A stretch of DNA of 49,051 nt from JAISST01 sp050434145 (GTDB taxonomy: Bacteria; Fusobacteriota; Fusobacteriia; Fusobacteriales; Fusobacteriaceae), in contig NZ_JBNPVX010000020.1 of the NCBI RefSeq assembly GCF_050434145.1, forward strand, positions 1 through 49,051, read 5' to 3'. Made by a program: the position numbers and the translations under genes. The notes under the pieces were generated by a model that saw only the letters and a list, made by a program, of their open reading frames with translations, was not told the origin of the DNA and searched no databases. Shown here one piece after another: positions 31,750-40,165 of the stretch. Within the stretch, counting starts at the first letter, position 1, and each line of letters opens with the position of its first letter.

Positions 31750-33156
31750 TTATTTTTTTTTGTTTCTTTTTCTAACAAAAGTTGAAGGATCCATTCCAAG
31801 ACTTTTTGCTGCTCTACGAACATTTTTATGTTTTTCATATGCAGCATTTATATAGTCTAATTCTATTTCTTCCAATTTTTCTTTCAAATTAAATACTTTA
31901 TCTTTAATATTAAATGAAAATTCATATGATTTATCAGAATAAATTGGTAAGTCCCCAACAGTAATTATATCATCATTGCTCATTATAAAAGAACGTTCTA
32001 CAATATTTTTTAATTCTCTAACATTTCCTGGATAATCATAATTTTCAAGTATTTTTATTGCTGTTGCTGCAAAAGATTTTTTGAACCCATATTTCTCATT
32101 AAACTGTCCTACAAATAGTTCGGTCAAAGGAATAATATCTTTTATTCTTTCTCGCAATGGAGGTATTCTTATAGGAAATATTGCTAATCTGTAATACAAA
32201 TCTTCTCTAAACTTTTTACTTCTTATTAGCTCCTCCAAATTTTTGTTTGTAGCAGCAATGACTCTTACATTTATTTTTATGGGACTACGCCCACCTATCC
32301 GTATTATTTCTTGATCTTGTAGTATTCTTAAGAGTTTGACTTGCATATCAATAGGAAGTTCTCCTATTTCATCTAAAAAAATTGTTCCTTTATCTGCTAA
32401 TTCAAATAATCCAATTTTTCCTTCTCTATTTGCACCAGTAAATGAGCCTTTCTCATATCCAAATAATTCACTTTCTATCAATGTTGGTGTTAATGCTCCA
32501 CAATTTAATCTAATAAATGGTTTTCCCTTTCGATGACTGTTGTTGTATATATATTGTGCAAATACCTCTTTTCCAACTCCTGTCTCACCTGAAAGTAATA
32601 CTGTTGCATCAGTAGAAGCAACTCTATTAGCTAGTTGCAAAATTGAAACAGACTTTTCATCTGTGCAAACAATTTCATCTATTAAATTTAATTTTCTTTT
32701 TAATTCATCCAGTTCTTCTATTGTTTTTTTGGAAAGAACATTCTGTTTTTCTACCTCATCTTGTAATTGATGTATTTCAGTCATATCCCTAACATTAGTT
32801 ACTACCATAATCAAATTTTTATCTTTATCAAATACAGGAGAACTAGTAATTAAAGCTTTTTTTCCAGTTTTAAATTCTTGATATAATGTAACTGCTTTTC
32901 TTTTTTCAATTACTACTAATGTTCCAGATTGAGAAATAATTTTACTGTCAACTAATTCACGCATATTTCTTCCAATTAATTCTGTTCTATTTAATCCAGT
33001 GATTAATTCATAGTTCTTATTAATCATTATAGTGTTAGCCTCACCATCTGTAATATAAATTCCATCATAGGAATTTTCTATTATAGCAGTTAATTTTTCA
33101 TTTGCTGATTTCATGTCACAAATAAAGTTATGTGCATTCTCCTTTCTTTTATTCAT
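31750..33156 (-). CDS. Sigma-54-dependent activator with PAS domain
   Basis: 468 residues. PAS about 20-130 (AIIENSYDGIYITD, VVTNVRDMTEI), a coiled linker, AAA+ about 165-400 with Walker A GETGVGKE, the sigma-54-contact loop GSFTGA, Walker B GTIFLDEIGEL and the Arg-finger region FREDLYYRL, then a Fis-type HTH at the end (AAKSLGMDPSTFVRKR). No receiver domain, so the signal probably binds the PAS domain directly. Sits between the AEC transporter and abfD; the two sigma-54 promoters nearby are its likely targets. GGAGG ribosome site. Confidence 0.93.
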   Translation of the reverse strand: MNKRKENAHNFICDMKSANEKLTAIIENSYDGIYITDGEANTIMINKNYELITGLNRTELIGRNMRELVDSKIISQSGTLVVIEKRKAVTLYQEFKTGKKALITSSPVFDKDKNLIMVVTNVRDMTEIHQLQDEVEKQNVLSKKTIEELDELKRKLNLIDEIVCTDEKSVSILQLANRVASTDATVLLSGETGVGKEVFAQYIYNNSHRKGKPFIRLNCGALTPTLIESELFGYEKGSFTGANREGKIGLFELADKGTIFLDEIGELPIDMQVKLLRILQDQEIIRIGGRSPIKINVRVIAATNKNLEELIRSKKFREDLYYRLAIFPIRIPPLRERIKDIIPLTELFVGQFNEKYGFKKSFAATAIKILENYDYPGNVRELKNIVERSFIMSNDDIITVGDLPIYSDKSYEFSFNIKDKVFNLKEKLEEIELDYINAAYEKHKNVRRAAKSLGMDPSTFVRKRNKKK

Positions 33157-33219
33157 AAAATTTCCTCCATCACTTAAAATAGAGTTAAATTACTATTTCT
33201 TGCCTTAACTTCTCTTTTT

Positions 33220-34134
33220 CTAATACAAAATTTTTATTAATAATAGTATAGAAATTATGCTAATAATAATTGACATTGCCCCTATAAAACTAGATATTTC
33301 TTTTTTCCCGCCTGCCTTTTCTGTGAATATAGGTGCAAGTGAAGTTAATGGTGAAAATACAAGTATTACTACTGCCTTTCTCACTTCAATTGATGTTGGT
33401 AAAAATTTATAAACCAAATATGCAAATATTACTGCAAAGGCTACTCTTATCGATATAATAATTGTTGAATTTAATAAGTATTCTTTTTTAAATTTTATAT
33501 CAAACATTAGCCCTATTATAAACATTGATAAAAATGTATTAGCTCCACCTATGGTAGTAGCAGTAGTCACAATAAAATCTGGTAACTTTATCTTGAAAGA
33601 CACCAACACAACCATAATTAAATATGCTAAAAGAGGACCTGAAGTAAGCATTATAAGTAATGTTTCTTTTAAGCTACGTTTTTCACCTGTATTGGTTACA
33701 CCAGTAGCTATCGCATAAGAGAAACCTGTAACTATTAGTGCATTGCCTACATCAAACATGCATGTTGCTACTATTCCAGTCTTACCTAAAAAACCCGCTA
33801 CAAATGGTAATGAAAAATTTCCTATATTATAGCCAGGGAAATTTATCATATATAAGTTTTGAGTTTCCTTGTCTTTCCCTCTTGTCAATATATATCCAAA
33901 AAATAAATAAGTTAAAGTGACTGCTACACAGACTAGAGTTACATAAATCAAAGAAAAATCAACTTCAGCTGATGAAAAACTTGCAACAATTATAGCTGGA
34001 AGTGTTATTTTCATAAGAATTTTTACTAATGTCCTATATTCATCTTCACCAAATAATTTTATTTTTTTTAAAGTATATCCCAATGCAATAATAAAAATAT
34101 AACCAAACGATTTAATTAAAATGCCATTATCCAT
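33220..34134 (-). CDS. AEC-family transporter
   Basis: 304 residues with ten predicted membrane helices of the auxin-efflux-carrier/malonate-permease group: GYTLKKIKLF near the start, PGYNIGNFSLPFVAGFLG and the final IFTEKAGGKKE region are typical. Substrates of the family are small carboxylates (malonate, malate). It lies 63 bp before the sigma-54 activator gene on the same strand; a role in carboxylate transport for the 4-hydroxybutyrate module is inferred. Confidence 0.85.
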   Translation of the reverse strand: MDNGILIKSFGYIFIIALGYTLKKIKLFGEDEYRTLVKILMKITLPAIIVASFSSAEVDFSLIYVTLVCVAVTLTYLFFGYILTRGKDKETQNLYMINFPGYNIGNFSLPFVAGFLGKTGIVATCMFDVGNALIVTGFSYAIATGVTNTGEKRSLKETLLIMLTSGPLLAYLIMVVLVSFKIKLPDFIVTTATTIGGANTFLSMFIIGLMFDIKFKKEYLLNSTIIISIRVAFAVIFAYLVYKFLPTSIEVRKAVVILVFSPLTSLAPIFTEKAGGKKEISSFIGAMSIIISIISILLLIKILY

Positions 34135-34157
34135 GATTCCCCCATATTCTTATATTA

Positions 34158-34187
34158 GTAAAAGCATTCAAATAATTATTTGAATGC
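34158..34187 (-). terminator. Terminator of the rnf operon
   Basis: Perfect 10-bp stem GCATTCAAAT/ATTTGAATGC with AATT loop, followed by TTTTACT on the minus strand. Confidence 0.85.
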
Positions 34188-34211
34188 CTCTACTTAAAGT
34201 TTGATTATTTT

Positions 34212-35060
34212 TTATGCTTGTGTTGTTTCTTCTACTTTTAGTGTTGCAGCAGCTCTCACTGGTCTTTTAAAATTATTGACTATTGCTTTAGTAGGACATT
34301 TAGTAGCACATATTCCACAGTTTACGCATTTATCAGGTTCTATTACTGCTAAATTATTTACAACAGTTATAGCATCTTTAGGACAAGATTTTACACATAA
34401 ACCACAGCCTATACAAGCAGTAGGACAAGCTTTTTTGGCTACTGCTCCTTTATCAAGAGAAGAGCATATTACTGTTACTTTTTTCTTTTCTGAAGTCATG
34501 TTTATCACATTTTTAGGACATGCCTTTACACATAAACCACAAGAGATACATTTTTCTTCATCTACTTTTGCTATTCCTGTTTCACTTACTTTTATTGCAT
34601 TTACTGGACATACTTTTTGGCAATCTCCATATCCAATACAAGCATAACTACATTCTTTATCTCCATTTGCATACAGTGCAATATCTGCACAAGTATTCAA
34701 GGCACCCACAAATTTATATTTTTTGGCAACCTGATCTCCCTGACAAAGAACCCTTGCTACTTTTTTTTCACCAGAAATATCAACTTTTGTTCCCATTATT
34801 TCGCCAATTTTTTCAACTACTGAAGGACCACCTGGAGCACATAAATTCATTGCTGCCCCTTCTTCCACTATTGCCGAAGCATAACCACCACATCCTGGAA
34901 ATCCACAACCACCACAATTTGCTCCTGGAAGTGCTGCATTAATTGCTTCTATTTTAGGGTCAACTTCAATTTCAAATTTTTTGGCAGCTAAGGCCAAAAA
35001 TAGTCCCATAGATAATCCTGTGCATCCTAAGACTACTATAGGTGTTATTATTGCATCCAT
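34212..35060 (-). CDS. rnfB: Rnf complex subunit B (polyferredoxin)
   Basis: 282 residues. One N-terminal membrane helix (about 6-25), an Fe-S domain with CGGCGFPGCGGYA (about 50-62), and four ferredoxin-type 4Fe-4S units (CSYACIGYGDCQKVCP, CISCGLCVKACP, CIGCGLCVKSCP, CVNCGICATKCP). It accepts electrons from reduced ferredoxin and passes them into the Rnf complex, which pumps Na+ or H+ and reduces NAD+. Longer than proteobacterial RnfB (about 190), as usual in fermenting anaerobes. Last gene of rnfCDGEAB. Confidence 0.96.
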   Translation of the reverse strand: MDAIITPIVVLGCTGLSMGLFLALAAKKFEIEVDPKIEAINAALPGANCGGCGFPGCGGYASAIVEEGAAMNLCAPGGPSVVEKIGEIMGTKVDISGEKKVARVLCQGDQVAKKYKFVGALNTCADIALYANGDKECSYACIGYGDCQKVCPVNAIKVSETGIAKVDEEKCISCGLCVKACPKNVINMTSEKKKVTVICSSLDKGAVAKKACPTACIGCGLCVKSCPKDAITVVNNLAVIEPDKCVNCGICATKCPTKAIVNNFKRPVRAAATLKVEETTQA

Positions 35061-35079
35061 TCTAACCTCCTAAAATATT

Positions 35080-35664
35080 TTAAATTTTCATTCCACTAAA
35101 TCCTGCAAAAGCCATTGCCAAAAGACCTGCACATATAAAAGCTATTGGTACATTTTTAAATGCTTTTGGTACATTAGATACTTCCAATTGTTCTCTTATT
35201 CCAGCTAATGTTATCAAAGCAAGAGCAAACCCAGTCGCAATTGATGCACCATTTACTACAGATTCAATAAAACTATATTTTTTTTGAACATTTAATAAAG
35301 CAACACCCAACACAGCACAGTTTGTTGTAATAAGTGGTAGAAATACTCCCAAAGCCTTATATAACCCTGGAGACATTTTTGCTATGGCCATCTCTACGAA
35401 CTGTACTAAAGCGGCTATAATCAATATAAAAGCTATTGTTTGTAAATATTCAAGACCAAATTTTTCTAATACATATTTGTTAACAGACCATGTAATTCCT
35501 GAAGCTAAAGTTATTACAAATATTACTGCTGCCCCCATTCCAATAGATGCATCTATTTTTTTAGAAACACCAATAAAGGGACAACATCCTAAAAATTGTG
35601 CAAAAATTACATTATTTATAAAAATAGATCCTATTATTATTCCAAATATACTTGCTATAGACAT
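35080..35664 (-). CDS. rnfA: Rnf complex subunit A
   Basis: 194 residues, six membrane helices. FINNVIFAQFLGCCPFIGVS and TNCAVLGVALLN are the paired half-helix motifs of RnfA/E, which sit symmetrically around the buried iron-sulfur site. GGAGGGATAAA before the ATG. Six bp after rnfE and 19 bp before rnfB. Confidence 0.96.
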   Translation of the reverse strand: MSIASIFGIIIGSIFINNVIFAQFLGCCPFIGVSKKIDASIGMGAAVIFVITLASGITWSVNKYVLEKFGLEYLQTIAFILIIAALVQFVEMAIAKMSPGLYKALGVFLPLITTNCAVLGVALLNVQKKYSFIESVVNGASIATGFALALITLAGIREQLEVSNVPKAFKNVPIAFICAGLLAMAFAGFSGMKI

Positions 35665-35670
35665 TTCTAT

Positions 35671-36282
35671 TTATCCCTCCTGTTTTTTATTTCTTCTGTG
35701 GCTTAATATAGCCATAATAGTCCCTATTGTAATAAAAGCCCCTGGAGCCATTTTGAATATCCCTATTCCACCAATACTTTCTGGTATTATACGTAAATTA
35801 AATATTGAACCATTTCCTAAAAATTCTCTGATAGAGCCTATTATAGTCAGAGAAAGAGTGAATCCCATTCCAGATCCAATTCCATCCATAAATGAATCAA
35901 TGATTCCGTTTTTTGATGCAAAACTTTCTGCTCTTCCAAGTACAATACAGTTAACCACTATTAGAGGAAGAAATATCCCTAAAGTATCATATAAAGGTCC
36001 AGCATATGCAGCCATAAGCATTTCAACAATTGTTACTAGAGAAGCTATGACCATAATAAATGCTGGGATTCTTACTTGATCAGGTATCAACTTTTTCAAC
36101 AGCGAAATAATCAAATTAGAAAACGACAATACTGCAATTACTGCCAATCCCATTGAAAACCCAGTCATTGCAGAAGTAGTAACCCCCAATGTAGGACATA
36201 ATCCTAGCATTAGAACAAATACTGGATTTTCTTTTATTATTCCATTTACTAATACACTAAAAGAACTTTTTTTATTTTCCAT
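35671..36282 (-). CDS. rnfE: Rnf complex subunit E
   Basis: 203 residues, six membrane helices, with NPVFVLMLGLCPTLGVTTS and VNCIVLGRAESFASKN, the Cys-bearing half-helix motifs homologous to RnfA. Its start overlaps the end of rnfG by 11 bp, implying translational coupling. Confidence 0.96.
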   Translation of the reverse strand: MENKKSSFSVLVNGIIKENPVFVLMLGLCPTLGVTTSAMTGFSMGLAVIAVLSFSNLIISLLKKLIPDQVRIPAFIMVIASLVTIVEMLMAAYAGPLYDTLGIFLPLIVVNCIVLGRAESFASKNGIIDSFMDGIGSGMGFTLSLTIIGSIREFLGNGSIFNLRIIPESIGGIGIFKMAPGAFITIGTIMAILSHRRNKKQEG

Positions 36283-36814
36283 TATTTTTCACCTCTGCTT
36301 CAAATGCTTTGAGCATTGCTTTTATCCCATTATAAACTGCTGTTGGTGACACAGTAGCTCCTGCAAAGGCATCAACACTTTTATTAAATTCATAATTAAC
36401 ATCTCTACCTTTCCATGAATTTCTCCATGCTTCACCAGTAATTCTATCTCCTAGATTAGAGGTTTCTTTTTGTGATAATACATTAAGACCTGTTATTTTT
36501 CCAGAAAGAGAAATTCCTATTATCAATTCCATTGGTCCACCATAACCATTAGAGGTTCCTTTTACAACATAACCAACTAATTCTTTCTTGTCATTATAAC
36601 CTGGAATAAACTCATATTCCCCTACTCTAATTATTTGGTTCACATCAAAACCAACAGCTTCTGATAAAACTTCTATTCTAGCTGAATCTTCTTTCTTTTG
36701 ATTATTTGCATCAATAACTGGTTTAGTTTTGCTATTTACGAGACCTAAAATCCCTGCTGAAGTCCCAGCTATTATAAATAATACTAATCCATAATGAATA
36801 AATTTATTTTTCAT
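36272..36814 (-). CDS. rnfG: Rnf complex subunit G (covalent FMN)
   Basis: 180 residues. One membrane helix (about 8-28) and an extracytoplasmic FMN-binding domain with DAFAGATVSPTAVYNGI, the flavinylation site modified by ApbE. Overlaps rnfE by 11 bp and rnfD by 11 bp. The secreted flavin reductase at 18.2 kb carries the same kind of FMN attachment site. Confidence 0.95.
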   Translation of the reverse strand: MKNKFIHYGLVLFIIAGTSAGILGLVNSKTKPVIDANNQKKEDSARIEVLSEAVGFDVNQIIRVGEYEFIPGYNDKKELVGYVVKGTSNGYGGPMELIIGISLSGKITGLNVLSQKETSNLGDRITGEAWRNSWKGRDVNYEFNKSVDAFAGATVSPTAVYNGIKAMLKAFEAEVKNNGK

Positions 36815-37790
36815 TTGACTTCACCTCACCAAACTTCTTAGGTTGAGTATATCTATTGATTAGTGGTACAAAACCGTTAACTATAAGAATAGCATATGCT
36901 GTTCCTTCAGGATAACCACCCTTTATTCTAATGATTGAAATCAAAAGTCCAATCAAAAATGCAAATACAATTTTTCCTTTTGTCGTATATGGACTTGTTA
37001 CCATATCAGTAGCCATAAAAAATGCTCCTAAAAATAGACCACCAGAAAATATATGCATAACTGGATTAGCTCCCATAAGTGCAGTCATTCCAAACACTGT
37101 TCCAATCATTACTGCTGGTACTTTCCAATCTATTTGTTTTCTGTATATCAAGTAAATTCCACCTACTAAAATTGCTAGTGCAGATATTTCCCCTATACAT
37201 CCTCCCATTTTTCCAAGAAAGGCTTGTAGTACAGGATTTCCACTTGCAATAAATGCCTCCTTCACTGGTTTTCCTGTTTTCATTATTTCTAACATTGTTG
37301 CACCTACTGATGTATCTACAGATAACCCACTAATTCCATTATTGTATCTAAAACCTTCATAAAAAAAAGATGTTATAAATGCTGGCCAAGAAGCTTGAAT
37401 AAATGCCCTTCCGATAAGTGCTGGATTGAATATATTACATCCTAATCCGCCAAATACCATTTTGCCTAATGCTATTGCTGCTATTGCACCTATTATTAAC
37501 GCTGGAATAGGCATTGACACTGGAACTACAAAAGCTAATAAAATACCTGTAATTATTGCACTTCCATCACATAATGTCGCCTTTCTCTTCATTATAATTG
37601 CACAAATATATTCTGTAAACATGCATGTAACTACTGAAATAGCTGTGAGAATAAGAGCTCTAAAACCGAAAACATATATTGCTACACAAAAAGCTGGTAT
37701 TAGAGCTATTATTACATCATACATAACTCTTTCTACTGTTTCTGATGTTCTTATATGTGGGGATGGCCCCATACTAAATATTCTAGACAA
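36804..37790 (-). CDS. rnfD: Rnf complex subunit D
   Basis: 328 residues, about nine to ten membrane helices. SPHIRTSETVERVMYDVIIA at the start, GLGCNIFNPALIGRAF and the SVGATMLE stretch (covalent FMN on the Thr of S-x-G-A-T) are typical of RnfD/NqrB. It forms part of the ion path. Starts 13 bp after rnfC. Confidence 0.96.
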   Translation of the reverse strand: MSRIFSMGPSPHIRTSETVERVMYDVIIALIPAFCVAIYVFGFRALILTAISVVTCMFTEYICAIIMKRKATLCDGSAIITGILLAFVVPVSMPIPALIIGAIAAIALGKMVFGGLGCNIFNPALIGRAFIQASWPAFITSFFYEGFRYNNGISGLSVDTSVGATMLEIMKTGKPVKEAFIASGNPVLQAFLGKMGGCIGEISALAILVGGIYLIYRKQIDWKVPAVMIGTVFGMTALMGANPVMHIFSGGLFLGAFFMATDMVTSPYTTKGKIVFAFLIGLLISIIRIKGGYPEGTAYAILIVNGFVPLINRYTQPKKFGEVKSNEK

Positions 37791-37803
37791 TTTTCACTCC
37801 TCC

Positions 37804-39117
37804 TTATTTTTTCATCATTTGTCTTAATTTTGATTTACCAATCTTGATTGATTCTGTAAGTGGTCTGTTAGAAGGACATGTATATGCACATGACCCACAC
37901 TCAATACAATCCATAAGATTATATTGATTCAAGTTTTCCCATTGCTCATAGCTTGCCATTTTTACGAACATTAATGGTGATAATCCCATTGGACATACAC
38001 TTACACATTTACCACAAGATATACATGGTCTTGGTTCATAAGGATTTGTTTCTTCTACAGTAAGAGCCAATGCTCCTGAAGTACCCTTTATTACAGGCAT
38101 TTCTTCAGAAAACTGAGCTATACCCATCATTGGTCCACCCATTACAAGTTTATCAATTTTATCTCTGTCTACATTACAAAAATCTAAAATAGCTGAAAAA
38201 GGAGTGCCTATTGCCACTCTAACATTTTTGGGTGATTTTACTGCTTTGCCAGATACTGTAACTGTTTTTTCTATTAATGGTATCCCATTAACTATTGCTT
38301 CATATACAGCTGCTGCTGTTCCTGTATTTTGTACTACTACACCTACAGATGATGGCAACTTTCCTGATGGAACTTCTCTATTTAACATTGCCTTAATTAA
38401 TTGCTTTTCTCCTCCTTGTGGATACATAGTATGCAAAGGCACTATTTCAATTCCTGTATCTTTAGCAGCATTTTTCATACTAGCTATAGCTTCAGGTTTA
38501 TTTTCTTCAATACCTACCATTGCATTAGTAACACCAAGGATTTTTTTTAATATTTTTATTCCTTTAATGATAGAAGCAGGATTTTCGAGCATCAATCTAT
38601 TATCAGAATTTAGATAAGGCTCACATTCAGCTCCATTTAATAATAATGTATCAATTTTGGTGTCTACTGGTGGATTTAATTTGATGTGTGTTGGAAATGC
38701 AGCTCCACCGATACCTACAATTCCTTTTTCCCTAATTAATTTTAGTAAGTCACTTGAACTAGCAATTTCCCAATCTGTTAATTTTTCCAAAGTATCCCAT
38801 TTGTACTCTTCATCATTCTCAATAAAAACAGCTTTTACGTTTCCCATAAATGGAATAAGTATTTCGTCTATTTTCTTTACTACACCACTTACTGATGCAT
38901 GTATTGGAGATGACATAAAAGCATCTGAGTCAGCAATTTTTTGCCCTCTCAATACTTTGTCTCCTATTTTTACTAAGGGAGTCAATGGAGCACCTATGTG
39001 CTGTTGCATTGGAATACAAATCATTTTTGGTGATTTCATTACTACAGTCTTGGAATTTGCTGTTTGAATTTTATTTTCTGGTGGGTGAACACCACCTCTA
39101 AAACCAAAAAAACTCAT
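37804..39117 (-). CDS. rnfC: Rnf complex subunit C
   Basis: 437 residues, soluble, NADH/FMN-binding subunit. FRGGVHPPENK at the N-terminus, GIGGAAFPTHIKL (about 136-148) and LLLNGAECEPYL mark the FMN/NADH fold; CISCGKCVSVCP and CIECGSCAYTCP bind two 4Fe-4S clusters. It is where NAD+ is reduced. First gene of the operon; GGAGGAGAT before the ATG. Confidence 0.97.
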   Translation of the reverse strand: MSFFGFRGGVHPPENKIQTANSKTVVMKSPKMICIPMQQHIGAPLTPLVKIGDKVLRGQKIADSDAFMSSPIHASVSGVVKKIDEILIPFMGNVKAVFIENDEEYKWDTLEKLTDWEIASSSDLLKLIREKGIVGIGGAAFPTHIKLNPPVDTKIDTLLLNGAECEPYLNSDNRLMLENPASIIKGIKILKKILGVTNAMVGIEENKPEAIASMKNAAKDTGIEIVPLHTMYPQGGEKQLIKAMLNREVPSGKLPSSVGVVVQNTGTAAAVYEAIVNGIPLIEKTVTVSGKAVKSPKNVRVAIGTPFSAILDFCNVDRDKIDKLVMGGPMMGIAQFSEEMPVIKGTSGALALTVEETNPYEPRPCISCGKCVSVCPMGLSPLMFVKMASYEQWENLNQYNLMDCIECGSCAYTCPSNRPLTESIKIGKSKLRQMMKK

Positions 39118-39154
39118 TCTATCTCCTCCATAGATTAAAGTTTACTACCTTACA

Positions 39155-39183
39155 ATTTTATCACATATATGATAAATTAACAA
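39155..39183 (-). promoter_or_regulatory. Promoter and dyad upstream of rnfC
   Basis: TTGTTA (39183-39178), 17-bp spacer, TAAAAT (39160-39155) on the minus strand. A dyad TTTATCA-6-TGATAAA (39157-39176) covers the spacer and -10. The half ATATATGATAAA recurs about 35 bp upstream (near 39205), so two operator copies are possible. Confidence 0.45.
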
Positions 39184-39344
39184 CCTATTTCTATTGTTTA
39201 TATATGATAAAGTTTCATTTATTATGATTTTTGTGCATGATTATAATAGCATTTATGAAAATTAATAATGAATCCTTTTTGATATTCTCAGATTAGTTCA
39301 AATCTATTTTGTTTTTTTATATTATTGTATTAATTATAATTAAG

Positions 39345-39385
39345 AGAGCCATCTACAATTAATATTTCTAATTGCAGATGGCTCT
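39345..39385. other. Long hairpin in the gene-poor region
   Basis: AGAGCCATCT-A-CAATTA pairs with TAATTG-C-AGATGGCTCT: a 17-position stem with one mismatch and a 7-nt loop. Neither flank has a strong T run, so it is not a clear terminator. It is one of the few structured items in 39184-40110, otherwise AT-rich with no credible gene. Confidence 0.6.
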
Positions 39386-39952
39386 ATATTGCTTCTTCTG
39401 AGTACAAAATACCTCCTTCAGTTTATTTGTGCTTATTACTAATTTTCATAAATTCTTTTGAAAACTTAATAACAAATATTCTTTTTTAACTAGTTTTTAG
39501 CTGTTACATAGCCACTTTTTATTTCATACAATTACTTTTTTGTTAGCTTTTATGGATACAAACCATAATCTAAAACAACACCTACTAGCTATTACTAAAA
39601 ACATTTTTAAGTTTATTTTTCTCCATAAACATAATTTTTATTTTATATTATCTATTACACTTCAAATATATCACAATCATTTTAAGAAAAATTTCTTCTC
39701 AAATGACTAATTTTTTTACTTCTTTGGTATAAAATCTAATCTCTCCATAATATTTCATTTTTCTATTTAATAATATATCAAAAGACAGACTTAGATAGAA
39801 TTCTACACCAAATATTTTATTTTTGTAGAACATAATTAGTTATTAATTTTTTCTATAATCTACAGACACTATTTATATTATATAATATTTTTTTCTTTAA
39901 TAACACTTTTTATTTTTACTTTTTCTTAGATTCATCATTTATCTAGAAAGCT

Positions 39953-40087
39953 CTAAATAAACTTCTTTAGAACCTCCCATTTGCTTATTTCATGGGACTC
40001 GCCTCCTATACAAAATCCTTCTTTTAGGCCTAAATATTTATAATGACTTTGTAATATGTTTATACCCCAGATTTGATACTCTGTCAA
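39953..40087 (-). pseudogene. C-terminal gene remnant, unknown family
   Basis: A 44-codon protein-like reading from 40087 to TAG 39955-39953: YQIWGINILQSHYKYLGLKE, then GFCIGGESHEISKWEVLKKF. An in-frame stop lies a few codons upstream, and there is no start or ribosome site. Composition (Trp, Cys, His, GG pairs) is unlike random AT-rich DNA. I cannot name the family. Confidence 0.4.
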
Positions 40088-40112
40088 TAGAAATAAAAAT
40101 TAAATTTTATTT

Positions 40113-40153
40113 TAACAAAGGATTGATGTTAGATTTAAAACACCAATCCTTTT
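40113..40153 (-). terminator. Terminator after leuS
   Basis: On the minus strand AAAGGATTGGTGTT pairs with AACATCAATCCTTT (G-U allowed), 8-nt loop; the following tract (GTTAAAAT) is T-poor, so termination may be weak. Confidence 0.6.
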
Positions 40154-40165
40154 TCTGGAAATAAA

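Noticed and set aside
34201..34942. Rightward open frames opposite rnfB
   Set aside because: Antisense readings of Cys-rich rnfB codons; no ribosome sites, and rnfB is certain.
35384..36079. Rightward open frame of 231 codons opposite rnfA and rnfE
   Set aside because: Long only because hydrophobic codons on the other strand lack stops; it spans two real genes and their junction.
39345..39385. Terminator of rnfC or a neighbour
   Set aside because: Neither side has a T run, and rnfC starts, not ends, near here; kept only as an unexplained hairpin.
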